A stretch of 64,000 nt of DNA, taken from NCBI GenBank assembly GCA_946902985.2, contig OX336389.2, positions 145,131,099 through 145,195,098 of the forward strand, given 5' to 3'. Source of the stretch: Meconema thalassinum. Taxonomy: Eukaryota > Arthropoda > Insecta > Orthoptera > Tettigoniidae. The notes under the pieces are model-generated. The model ran no database searches. It was not told where the DNA came from and was given only the letters and a program-made list of their open reading frames with translations. This document shows, piece by piece, positions 21,295 to 31,165 of this stretch. The first letter of the stretch is position 1. Each line of letters starts with the position of its first letter. A program made the translations under genes and the position numbers.

Positions 21295-22340
21295 TTAACC
21301 CTAGAACTGCTGCAGGTTTATCTGTCAAATGCTGCAGTAAATTCCCATAAAGTACACACTAAAGGAATTTGGTATCTGTAAGCATACTGTGTTCATGAAT
21401 ATGACTTATCATACACCAATATAAAGCTGAAAGACTGTTCTATATTATATTGATATAGGTGAAACATTCAGACTCGTCACTTTGAATTAATTATAAAAAG
21501 TATTTTATAAAAAATAAAAAAATAAAAAATTATTGAATTTTCTGCTCTAGAAAACCATATTGCCGAGTTAAATGTTCATCAGAGACATCATAAATGAAAA
21601 GTTCATAGTTTTTTGTTACTAATTCAAGAACCAGTTTCAATTAATTCCTGTTATTTACTAAAAAGAAAATTATTTTTACAAAAATATGACATTTCTCGAT
21701 TTTGAAGTACATAATCGGCGCGCGATTACGGGGAGGCAAGTTCACAGGCCCAGGATGATGGACGATAAACGGTACATTTTTACCTGGAAAGTCACTTTCC
21801 TCGGGTTGAATATCAGTCTAGTTCACACTTACCCCTTCACGGCTAACATTAGGCATGTGTACAGGGTCTGTCGGAACATGATAAACACCGCTTGCATTGA
21901 TGGGGATTTCCATAACTTGCGTGACATCCTGTTCGCCGGTATCACTGCCACTACTTTCACCATCTTCATTTTCATACGAATCCACACAATAATCACTGTC
22001 ATCGTCCATACTATCACACGAATCGTCAAAAATCAAGTGCTAAATTTCTGAATCGTCTACATAGTTGGCGGCCATTTTGCTCAATGCAACTTCAATATCA
22101 ACATGGAAGTACTTCCACTTCTGCAGCCAAATAATAGCTTGTATACTGTCATTTGTTTGTCAAAGACTTACACTACAAAAGATAAAAGCATCGGGAACCA
22201 GCATAACTTGAAATTAGTGCTATCTGAAGGCTAACAGTAGTACTATATTTGAATTCCAAGACCGTCTTTCAGAGAGACGGTCGCACTTGATTAAACAACA
22301 CACCGTCTTCCTGGAAGACGGTCCGCAGTTCTAGGGTTAA
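21295..22340. mobile_element. piggyBac-type element, 1,038 bp, with TTAA target duplication
   Basis: The element is 21,299-22,336, bounded by TTAA at 21,295-21,298 and 22,337-22,340. Terminal inverted repeats are CCCTAGAACTGC and its complement GCAGTTCTAGGG, matching the CCCTAGA ends known for piggyBac. Sister repeat units show the uninterrupted GGCTTTAAGGTC site (20,932-20,943), and the copy-B site at about 61,750 is empty. The right end has two hairpins built on GACCGTCTT/AAGACGGTC (22,258-22,285 and 22,302-22,322). The element retains only the N-terminal part of a transposase, so it is non-autonomous. Confidence 0.93.
21818..22075 (-). pseudogene. N-terminal fragment of piggyBac-type transposase
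   Basis: The start is probably ATG at 22,075, reading MAANYVDDSEI, then a stop, then a continuing frame rich in acidic and serine residues (FDDSCDSMDDDSDYCVDSYE). piggyBac transposases usually have such an acidic N-terminus before the DDE domain. The frame ends at 21,818, and a splice-donor-like GTAAGT lies at 21,837-21,842 (complement). No catalytic DDE part remains in the 1-kb element. The family call rests mainly on the TIR and TTAA evidence around it. Confidence 0.65.
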
Positions 22341-22726
22341 GGTCAATGTATTTCATTGAGTGAGAACCATAGTTAGAATGAATACCCTTAATCTTAGAAC
22401 ATGATTAAAGTAGTATTTCATTTTACATAGTGCTAACCAATGTCTACGGTATACTAGCTAAGGAATTATTCATAAAGTCATTGAATATAAACCCTTTAAA
22501 AATATATACCTACATTGATACTCCTTTTGTAGTCCCAGCACTCAGCTTGATGATTGTTTGAGAGGTGGGAGAGACATTCCGTTGGGAAATTATGATATCG
22601 CTTATAATAGCAGTGATGCATTATTAGGACGTGTTGTTAATTATTAGTGGAATGAATGGTAAATGAATTTTATCTACCCATAAACTTTAGGATTTAAACA
22701 ACAATCAAAATGTATATCATCACTGC
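22341..22726. other. Unit-end block, no gene seen
   Basis: This is shared with 61,750-62,142 and 41,500-41,900. It provides the left flank of the LINE insertion. Confidence 0.6.
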
Positions 22727-22876
22727 ACAAAGATGGCGGCTGGCATAGGAAGCCTGTAGGAGTGCTCCGCTTTATCCCGCGCAAACCGCAGTTTTTAACC
22801 GCAATTTCCGGCCCGAAAGTGAGTGACCAGGTAACATAGTGTGTGAAGTACGTGCCTGAACATTTTCTACATCATT
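22727..22876 (+). promoter_or_regulatory. LINE 5' UTR with YY1-like site
   Basis: AAGATGGCGGC lies a few bases from the 5' end (22,730-22,740). YY1 sites at this position direct correct transcription start in mammalian L1. The resemblance here is sequence-based and its use is inferred. Confidence 0.45.
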
Positions 22877-23584
22877 ATGTCAATACAAAAGGTGAACAAA
22901 CGTGTAAATGTTGTTGAGGCAACGATGGCAGACTTTGAAGCACGCCTTCAGTTGTTGAACAGTGCTGCCAACCTGGGTCAAGACTCCCTAGAGTCGCTTA
23001 CTCGTGATTTTCGCGAGTTCCGAAGCACTGTTACCTCCGAACTCGCTGTGCTTAAAGAAGAACTGAGCAAGCTGGAGAGGAGACTTGACCACCACGAGGA
23101 GCTGCTGGACGAAGGAGAGCAATACAGCCGGAGAAACTGCCTTCTCATCCACGGGATCGTCGAGTACCCTGAGGAAGATGTGTACGAGAAGGTGAGGGAC
23201 ACAATCAAGACGAAGTTGAACGTGGACCTCCCTATGGAGAGCATGGATAGATGTCACAGGATTGGGCGGCCGCAGCGAACAGCAGCTGAAGTGGTAGCCA
23301 CTGGGAAACGCCCTATTATTGTAAAATTCCTCCGCTACCACGAGCGAGATCGCATCTGGAAGTCCAAGCGCCTCCTAAAGGGAACCAAGATTCTTATTAC
23401 TGAATCCCTCACAAAAACCCGGAAAACTATCCTAAATGCAGCGAGAGACCACTTCGGACCCACCCGAGTCTGGACCCAGGACGGCCGCGTTTTAATACAC
23501 CTCCCTGATGAAACTAAGAAGACCGTCGCCACATTTAGGGAGCTGGAAAACGTTGAGCTAATGCGGGATATTAGAGTGAAGTGA
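22877..23584 (+). CDS. LINE ORF1 protein (coiled coil plus RRM-like), intact
   Basis: A 235-residue open frame that probably binds and packages the element RNA. Residues about 5-80 are heptad-rich (VLKEELSKLERRLDHHEELL) and predict a coiled coil for trimerisation. Residues about 85-175 resemble the RRM-like core of L1-type ORF1p, with SRRNCLLIHGI and KRPIIVKFLRYHERDRIW. The C-terminal region (LTKTRKTILNAARDHFGP, VWTQDGRVLIHL) resembles the CTD. The start is the first ATG after the 5' UTR. ORF2 follows 159 bp later in the same frame after stops. This is the same arrangement as many insect LINEs. Confidence 0.88.
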   Translation: MSIQKVNKRVNVVEATMADFEARLQLLNSAANLGQDSLESLTRDFREFRSTVTSELAVLKEELSKLERRLDHHEELLDEGEQYSRRNCLLIHGIVEYPEEDVYEKVRDTIKTKLNVDLPMESMDRCHRIGRPQRTAAEVVATGKRPIIVKFLRYHERDRIWKSKRLLKGTKILITESLTKTRKTILNAARDHFGPTRVWTQDGRVLIHLPDETKKTVATFRELENVELMRDIRVK

Positions 23585-23743
23585 AATGAACATGTGCGTA
23601 ATGTTTATATTAGACAAGTTTAGTAATAAGTGTGTGTGTGTATGTGTGTGTGCGTTGGTTGCGGTCGGCAGTGTGCAGCGGGAGGTCCAGGTAGGTTTCT
23701 TCTATTTTAAGATATATCTCCCGTTACCCAGCTGAGCTATTGT

Positions 23744-26656
23744 ATGAATGAGCTAACTGACCTTGGCCAGCCTAGCCCACACCAACCCCCTCCCTCCCCT
23801 TACACCACTGGCTTTCTTCTAAAACAGGCACTTTCCTCATCCAAACATTCATTACAGTGTTGCCCTATTAATGCTCTGTCGCTGGTTGCGCATCACGACG
23901 AAATACAGGCAATAATAAACGAAAACAATATCCACATCCTCTGCATAAGTGAAAGTTGGTTAAAACCTGACATCCCGTCTAGCATGGTGGAACTAAATCG
24001 GTACTCGCTGGAACGTCATGACAGAAATGATGGGAGGCGAGCAGGCGGGGTTGCCATGTACTGTAGAAGCGACTTTAAAAGGCGGGTAATATGTGTATCA
24101 ACACTTAGCACACAACCAGGACCGGAATTCATGTTTGTTGAAGTAATAGTTGGCCAACAAAAGTCTCTGGTAGCTGTTGTATATAAGCCGCCAAGAATAA
24201 CAAACATGAGTGAATTTGAAAACCGCTTGCTCGACTTACTTCCAAGCTACGAACACGTAATAGCCGTGGGTGACTACAATACCAATTTACTGACACAGAC
24301 GTATGAGACCAAACAATTAAAAAACCTGTTCGCTTCCTGCGACATGACTATTCTTCCCCTAGAACCTACAAACCACATTTACTCTGATAAATACGAATCA
24401 CATACATTGATTGACCATCTTGTGACAAGCAATCTCGACAGAGTTGAAACTTTCGGGCAAATACCCGTACCATCTATCTCCACCCATGACCTAATTTACC
24501 TATTGTACTCCCTACGTGTGCCTAAGTACACACCTAAATATATTATCACTAGAAACATGAAAAATATTAATATGGATGACTTAAAACATGACGCATACAA
24601 CCTTCCCTGGAATGACATATTACTCTTAGATAACATTGACGCAAAAGTAAACAAGTTAAATTCTCTTATTATTAGTCTGTATGACAAACAGGCCCCTAAA
24701 CATTCGATCAAAGTTACTCGCCCAGCATGCCCATGGTTAAATGATAACATTAAAAGTATGATGGCACAGCGTGATGCACTATTCCGGCGTTTTAAACGTA
24801 CCCGTGACGAAACTGATTTTGAAAATTATCGTGTACTCAGAAATCGTATTAAGCAGCTCGTAAGAAACGCCAAATTCTCCTACATACAAAACATGACAAA
24901 GAAGATGAATACAACGAATGCCTGGAATAATATGCGTTCTCTAGGTATAGGCAAACAGCAGCAACAGACACATGTACCAGACATACCGCTTGATGAGTTA
25001 AATGAATATTTCACTGAAGAGAGAGTACCAACTAATTCAACACCCCATGATTCTTTTCACCCACTACCTGACCACCCGCTCTTTACTTTCCATCCGGTTA
25101 CGGCAGACAAAGTAAAAAAGGTACTATATTCCATAAAATCAAAAGCGAGAGGAGTTGATGATATTCCCATATCCTTCATATATAATATCATCGGTGCCGT
25201 TCTACCAATTATTACTCACATATTCAACCATAGTCTTACAACTAACACCTTTCCCTCCCTATGGAAACAAGCCAATGTCATCCCTATTCCTAAGAAAACC
25301 GAACCTTTATCTCCATCTGACTATCGGCCAATATCCATTCTACCTGCACTTTCAAAAGCCCTCGAGCGTCTGGTTCATGAGCAAGTACGTGAATATTTGA
25401 ATAGCCGTTCTCTTTTAGACCCTCTGCAATTAGGTTTCAAGAAGGGACATAGCACCGCAACAGCATTACTCAAAGTGACTGACGACATTAGACACGCAAT
25501 GGACCAAAAACTGGTGACAATCCTCACCCTTCTCGACTTCAGCAGTGCTTTTGACACCATAAATACTCAGACACTATTGAAAAAGATGGAATTTTATTAC
25601 TTCGACCAGCAGACAATTAACTTTTTCGCATCATACCTGAATAATCGCCAGCAACGTGTTGTAACCCAGGATAAAACTTCTCAGTGGCTAAGCAGAAAGT
25701 CAGGCGCCCCACAGGGTAGTGTATTAGGGCCCTTGCTTTTTGTACTATATATCAATGACATCTCATCTAATTTGAAAAATTGCAAATATCACCTATATGC
25801 AGATGATTTGCAAATATACTCCCACTGCAAGACAAATGACATTCCATTGACAATTGAAACTATCAACGCTGACCTTCAACGACTTGGAAAATATTCTCAG
25901 GAAAATTCCCTTCTTCTGAATCCATCCAAAACACAAGTTATCATAATTGGCTCTCAAAAACTATTGACGTCACTCCGAGATCAAATTATTCCCCCAATTG
26001 TACTGAACAACAATGAAATTCCATACTGTCCTACAGTGAAAAATCTAGGTGTGATAATAAATCAGACTCTTAACTGGTCTGAACATGTACAGAATGTATG
26101 CAAGAAGATTTTCGCAACGCTCCACTCCCTCAAAAGAAAAAAAGATATTTTACCATTCAAAGTAAGAATCCTACTCATACAGACACTAATACTTCCTATT
26201 CTTGACTACTGTGACGTTATTCTTGTAGACGCAACCAAAACATTAACTTTGAAACTTCAACGAGCTCTGAACTCTTGCATACGATTTATCTACGATCTGA
26301 GCTATGATAAACATGTTACTCCCTATTATTGCGCTCTTTCCTGGCTGAAACCTGAACTACGTCGATCATATCACATTCGTGTCCAGATTTTCCGATTATT
26401 GTCTGATGATAGACCACTATACTTATCAAATAAATTCAAGTACTTGTCTTCTTTCCATGGTAATAATACACGCTCTGGTTCTTCCCTCTCCATTCCTATT
26501 CATCGCTCCTCTATATACAATAACTCTTTTCATGTGGTGGGGTCTAGGCTGTGGAATACCCTTCCAGCCAGTGTCAGGGGTACCACCTCACTATCTAAAT
26601 TCAAGACCACCTGCTGGGGAAGCCTGCTGAACATTGCTGACCGACAACAAGTATGA
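23744..26656 (+). CDS. LINE ORF2: APE endonuclease, reverse transcriptase, intact
   Basis: This 970-residue frame is uninterrupted. The endonuclease (about 45-260) has CISESWLKP, GGVAMYC, VYKPP, VGDYNTNL and STHDLIYLL; the last motif is usually SDH, so the aspartate is threonine. The reverse transcriptase (about 500-760) has ANVIPIPKK, DYRPISILPALSKALERLVH, LGFKKGHSTATALLKVTDD, LTLLDFSSAFDTI (motif A, about 598), GAPQGSVLGPLLF and YADDLQIYS (motif C, about 684). The C-terminal part contains LGVIINQTLNWSEHV and YDLSYDKHVTPYYCALSWL. No stop or frameshift was noticed, so it may encode an active enzyme unless the endonuclease change matters. Confidence 0.93.
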   Translation: MNELTDLGQPSPHQPPPSPYTTGFLLKQALSSSKHSLQCCPINALSLVAHHDEIQAIINENNIHILCISESWLKPDIPSSMVELNRYSLERHDRNDGRRAGGVAMYCRSDFKRRVICVSTLSTQPGPEFMFVEVIVGQQKSLVAVVYKPPRITNMSEFENRLLDLLPSYEHVIAVGDYNTNLLTQTYETKQLKNLFASCDMTILPLEPTNHIYSDKYESHTLIDHLVTSNLDRVETFGQIPVPSISTHDLIYLLYSLRVPKYTPKYIITRNMKNINMDDLKHDAYNLPWNDILLLDNIDAKVNKLNSLIISLYDKQAPKHSIKVTRPACPWLNDNIKSMMAQRDALFRRFKRTRDETDFENYRVLRNRIKQLVRNAKFSYIQNMTKKMNTTNAWNNMRSLGIGKQQQQTHVPDIPLDELNEYFTEERVPTNSTPHDSFHPLPDHPLFTFHPVTADKVKKVLYSIKSKARGVDDIPISFIYNIIGAVLPIITHIFNHSLTTNTFPSLWKQANVIPIPKKTEPLSPSDYRPISILPALSKALERLVHEQVREYLNSRSLLDPLQLGFKKGHSTATALLKVTDDIRHAMDQKLVTILTLLDFSSAFDTINTQTLLKKMEFYYFDQQTINFFASYLNNRQQRVVTQDKTSQWLSRKSGAPQGSVLGPLLFVLYINDISSNLKNCKYHLYADDLQIYSHCKTNDIPLTIETINADLQRLGKYSQENSLLLNPSKTQVIIIGSQKLLTSLRDQIIPPIVLNNNEIPYCPTVKNLGVIINQTLNWSEHVQNVCKKIFATLHSLKRKKDILPFKVRILLIQTLILPILDYCDVILVDATKTLTLKLQRALNSCIRFIYDLSYDKHVTPYYCALSWLKPELRRSYHIRVQIFRLLSDDRPLYLSNKFKYLSSFHGNNTRSGSSLSIPIHRSSIYNNSFHVVGSRLWNTLPASVRGTTSLSKFKTTCWGSLLNIADRQQV

Positions 26657-26895
26657 CTGGATGAGTGAATGAGAGTGTGCAAGTCATGATCAATGTCAAT
26701 TATTATAGTTTAATTTTGTCGCCATAATATGTTTATTGTATTGTATTAATGTGGTTAAGTGTAAGAGAGGGCCAAGAGCCCTAACTGCGCCACCAATAAA
26801 GGCAATAATAATAATAATAATGATTTCAAAAAATAGAAAACAAGCATTTTTTTTGTTTTGTTCAAAACGTACCATACATTGATGAGTGTTCTTAC

Positions 26896-27143
26896 CTACA
26901 TAAATCAAATATACAGGTTGACTACTTGTATTGATATCTTGAAAAACATCATCAGGCACGTTATCAAAACGTGAAGGGAGAAATGTTTCAAACTCTTTCC
27001 AAAAGCAAAGAGCGCCGTTTTCAAATTTAGTGTTTATTTTTTATTCTATGTATGCGAAAAAGTGTATGAATAGGCAAGTTGCTCATCTTCTTGAGTTCAA
27101 GACCACAGGCTTGACCGATAGCATTCAAACCTTCCCTGGCAAT
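26896..27143 (-). pseudogene. Exon-like segment X, copy A (unidentified)
   Basis: This 248-bp stretch lies between a splice acceptor (TTTTGCTTATAG, above 27,143) and a donor (GTAAGAAC, below 26,896) on the minus strand. It reads GLNAIGQACGLELKKMSNLP, then hits a stop in KNKH and resumes one frame over as KFENGALCFWKEFETFLPSR and DVFQDINTSSQPVYLIYVG. The copy-B partner (62,220-62,467) has the same length, splice sites and frame break, so the break predates the duplication. I do not recognise the family. Confidence 0.4.
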
Positions 27144-27189
27144 CTATAAGCAAAAGAGTATAACTATGACACTCTTGTCTCAACATTGT

Positions 27190-28970
27190 TACAACCAGAT
27201 GAACATGGACATTGGATAAATCTGTAATCAAATTACAAACAGTCAAGTTGTTGTAACACGGATTTCCAAACTCGTATTGTCAGTGGCATCTAGTAATGAA
27301 CATGAACACTGGATAGATTGTTAATCAAATCACAAATAGTCAAGTTGTTTTAGCATAAATTTGCAAATTTGTATTGTCAATGGCATCTAGCAGTCTACAT
27401 GAATACTGGATAGAGCGTTAATCAAATCACAAATGGCCAAGTCATTTTAACACGGATTTGCAAACTTGTATTGTCAGTTGCATCTAGTAATCAGCTTGGA
27501 CACAGGATAGAGCATTAATCAAATCACAAATGGTCAAGTCGTTTTAACATGGATTCTCAAAATAGTATTGTCAATGGTATCTAGTTGTGAACATGGTCAT
27601 TGGATAAAGCATTAATCAATTTACAAACGACCAGTTGTTTTAACACGGATTTTCAAACTCGTGTTGTCAGTGGCATCTAGTAATGAACATGAACACTGGA
27701 TAAAGTGTAAATCAAATCGCAAATGGTCAAGTTGTTTTAACACAAATTTGCAAACTTGTATTGTCAAAGGCATCTAGTAGTCAACATTAACACTGGATAG
27801 AGCCTTAATCAAATTACAAATCGTTAAGTCAATTTAACACTGATTTTCAAACTTGTATTGTCTGTGGCATCTAGTAGTCCACATGGACACTGGATACAGC
27901 GTTAATCAAATAACAAATGGTCAAGTCGTTTTAACATGGATTCACAAAATAGTATTGTCAATGGTATCAAGTTGACAACATGAACATTGGATAAAGCATT
28001 AATCAAATTACAAACGATCAAGTTGTTTAAACACGGATTTTCAAACTCGAATTGTCCGTGGCATATAGTAATGAACATGAACACTGGATAGAGTGTTAAT
28101 CAAATCACAAATGGTAAAGTTATTTTAACACAAATTTGCAAACTTGTATTGTAAATGACACCTAGTTGTCAACATCAACATTGGATAGAGCGTTTATCAA
28201 ATCACAAATGGTCAAGTCATTTTGACACGGATTTGCAAACTTGTATTGTCAGTGGCATCTAGTAGTCAACATGGACACTGGATAGAGCGTTAATCAAATT
28301 ACATATGGTCAAGTCATTTTAACACAGATTCGCAAAATAGTATTGTCAATGACATCTAGTAGTGAACTTTGGCACTTGATAGAGAGTTAATCAAATCCAA
28401 ATGGTCAAGTCGTTTTAACATATATTTGCAAAATATCATTGTCAATGACATCTAGTATTGCACATTGGCACTTAATATAGCGTTAGTATTGTCAGTGCCA
28501 TCTAGTAGTGAACATTGGCACTTGATAGAGCGTTAATCAAATCACAAATGGTCAAGTTGTTTCAACACGGATTCGCAAAATAGTATTGACAGTGCCATCT
28601 AGTAGTCAACATGGGCACTTGATAGAGCGTTAATCAAATCACAAATGGTCAATTTGTTTCAACACGGATTCGCAAATTAGTATTGTCAATGACATCTAGT
28701 AGTAAACATTGGCACTTGTTAGAGAGTTAATCAAATCACAAATGGTCAAGTCGTTTTAACACAGATTTGCAAAATAGTACTGTCAATAACATCTAGTAGT
28801 GAACAGTGGCTCTGGATAGAACTTTAGAATTGGCAGTGCCATCTAGTAGTGAACATTGGCACTGGATAGAGCGTTAATCAAATCACAAATGGTCAAGTTT
28901 TTTCAACACGGATTCGTAAAATAGTATTGTCAGTGCCATCTAGTAGTGAACATTGACACTTGATAGAGCT
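27190..28970. repeat. 97-bp satellite array between A and unit 2
   Basis: The same family as 300-1,905 but with two sub-types. The left part uses CATCTAGTAATGAACATGAA with AACACAAATTTGCAAACTTG. The right part uses TCAGTGCCATCTAGTAGTG with TTTCAACACGGATTCGC. The order of sub-types matches the array at 62,500-64,000. Confidence 0.93.
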
Positions 28971-29086
28971 TTCATCAAATCTCACCTACACGTTTAGTTA
29001 TGAAAAGGGTATTCACCTTTAATATAAAACTGCTGATGCCAATTGAATTAGGTATAACCAGTAAACCAACTATCTGTAAATAAATA

Positions 29087-29118
<32 letters not shown>

Positions 29119-29410
29119 CATTCATTTCAATCCATCACTTACACATTGAGTTTAATCTACTAAATACATACCTCTCAAATATTTTTCTTTTTCCAAGTAA
29201 CGCCACTGCTTTTTCTCGATTAACTTGTATATAAATGATAGCACTGCAGCACTAATCACCTGGCATGTAACTAATGAGTGGCAATGATAGGTATGAACTT
29301 GCTTTTATATTGTTAATATTGCCAGCTTGCAAAGAATTGTCTACGCATGATTGAGCGAAATAGAATAAATCACTGAACATTGAGATTCGCGAAACTTCAA
29401 GATTTAAAAT
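28971..29410. other. Satellite-flanking block, unit 2
   Basis: Homologous to 1,906-2,330, including an (AATC)n run near 29,095-29,118. No gene is seen. Confidence 0.6.
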
Positions 29411-29801
29411 TAATACAATAGTACATTATGCAACGAGCCTATAATGGCTATAATTAAGACACGAATATTTTTATAAAATGAGCGTATGCGAGTTTTATAA
29501 TTTCCATAAGAGTGGCTTAATTACCATTATAGGCGAGTTGCATACGACTGTTTATGTTCGACGATAATTATAACTTTATTATATGTTTTAACATAAATAT
29601 TCATAAATATCTGTTCAGTCACTAGAATGTTGTGATCGGGTGCTGCGGTGAGTAGTATATCTCTGTTTTCCCAGCTCTCTGGACAACCGACGCATGCGCT
29701 CTGTGTGTTCAATGCCATATGTTCAGATTGTTTATTCAGTTAAACTGTCACCGAAGTCGTTTCAATACAACGCGCTGTGTAGAAATTGGTTTTGAGGATA
29801 T

Positions 29802-30567
29802 TGTTACGTGCCACCCCTAGTGGCATTTTTGTTAACTGGATTACGGTGGGTAGGAAGCACAATACCAATTACTGCTTAAAGAAATAATTAACTTTATTGC
29901 GGCCAGAAAATTACACTACTCTTCAGCAAATACAAGCAATAGGAACCTTACTCCAGTTTCCTCAATTCTCTTGCTTGTGGAGAGCTCTTGCCCTTTCACT
30001 TGTGAACAAACCACAGAAGTTAATCCTTCCGCTTATGAGCCTAGTGGCCTTGACAGTACTACATGCAACTTCTTCCTAAAGTACGCCGACTACAGTTACT
30101 TACGAGCACTTGCTGCACGCTGTTCACAAGCTGGGGGAAACAATGTCACTGGATTAAATAACCACAATATCTCCGACACTCAGTGAAAGCACACTCACTC
30201 AAAACACAGGCAGTCCCCTGTATGTTTCTCACTTCCCCGCTCCACTAGGGGTTTCGCAAGTCACCACTCTTCTGTCGCTCAGGATAATCACTCACACTAG
30301 CTCGTAAAACACAACAACAACCACTGCTTGACAGGTCGCACTTATATAGCAGGCCGGTGACTCAATAAATGCTTCTAGATCCATCCAGGGTTCACGGCTT
30401 CTCGAGGTTTCCATCGCTGGTCCAGTCACGAATATTCTGGACTATCCCTTTGTCCTAGTAGCCCTGTTGCATAAGGCGCACGCAATACAGGAGGCAGGGC
30501 ACAGCCCAGCCCTGGGGCAGTTGTGACTCAATGCGGCGAGCGATGACACAAACTCACAGCCGTAACA
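29802..30567 (-). repeat. gypsy 3' LTR
   Basis: 766 bp, TG...CA ends. On the minus strand it has a TATA-like CTATATAAG (near 30,341-30,349) and AATAAA (complement of 29,893-29,898). The open frames inside are by-products. Confidence 0.95.
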
Positions 30568-30585
30568 CCACCCCCTTCCTAAAAA
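30568..30585 (-). other. Polypurine tract of the gypsy element
   Basis: The complement reads TTTTTAGGAAGGGGGTGG directly before the 3' LTR, the expected place for plus-strand priming. Confidence 0.75.
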
Positions 30586-30604
30586 GGCTGATCGTCCCGA
30601 TCAA

Positions 30605-31165
30605 TCATTGGTCCGTCTGTGTCCCTCCGTAGGCTGCCAGGCGATCTCGATGCACGATCTTCATCTTCGCCCTCGGGCTCCGCTGGATCCTGTAGACGAC
30701 ATCGTTGATCCGTTTCACGACTCGGTACGGGCCCTCCCAGGACTTCTGAAGTTTGGGTGACAGGCCTTTCTTTCGTAATGGGTTGACGAGCCAGACCATG
30801 TCGTCCTCGTGGAATCCGCCGGCATCCGTCTGCTGGTCGTATCGTGTCTTCATTCGGTCGGTCTCGATCCGCAGTTTCCTCCTCGCGAACGCGTGCACGT
30901 CCTCCAGTTGGTCGACGAGCTCTTGACAATACTGGCTTACCGGGATCGGATCATTCCCAGGTCGGCCGAAGGCAAGATCGACAGGTAGGCGGAGCTCCCT
31001 CCCAAACATGGCCCGGGCTGGTGTGCACCCGGTGGCGGCGCGGTAGGCCAGGAGAAATAGTGGAAGATGTTTGTCCCAATCCCTCTGGTGCTCGCTGACG
31101 ACTATTCGGAGATGGTTCTCGATGGTGCGATTGAATCGCTCTACCATCCCGTCGGACTGAGGGTG
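30605..31165 (-). pseudogene. gypsy integrase C-terminal part
   Basis: This frame starts in SDGMVERFNRTIENHLR, the conserved block that carries the catalytic glutamate of DDE integrases, and continues DKHLPLFLLAYRAATGCTPA, FGRELRLPVDLAFG and KLQKSWEGPYRVVKRINDVV (C-terminal DNA-binding domain), ending at 30,605. It is out of frame with the upstream pol. The HHCC domain ends at about 31,190, so the roughly 100 residues holding the first two catalytic aspartates are missing. Confidence 0.88.

Larger units (their letters stand above)
22727..26821 (+). mobile_element. Complete CR1/Jockey-superfamily LINE
   Basis: The element starts ACAAAGATGGCGGCTGG and ends with a stem-loop (AGGGC-CAAGA-GCCCT, 26,768-26,782), AATAAAGGC and an (AAT)n tail at 26,804-26,821. 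Both ORFs are open. The left flank ends ATCATCACTGC and the right flank starts with a form of TATGATTTCA. The empty site ATCATCACTGCTATGATTTC is present at 62,132-62,152 and again near 41,880. No target duplication of more than about one base is visible. It is absent from both relatives, so it arrived after the duplication or was never in B. The clade within the superfamily is uncertain. Confidence 0.92.

Noticed and set aside
29897..30186. Short genes inside the LTRs (also 35,480-35,890)
   Set aside because: They lie inside gypsy LTRs, differ between the two LTRs and have no homology signal.
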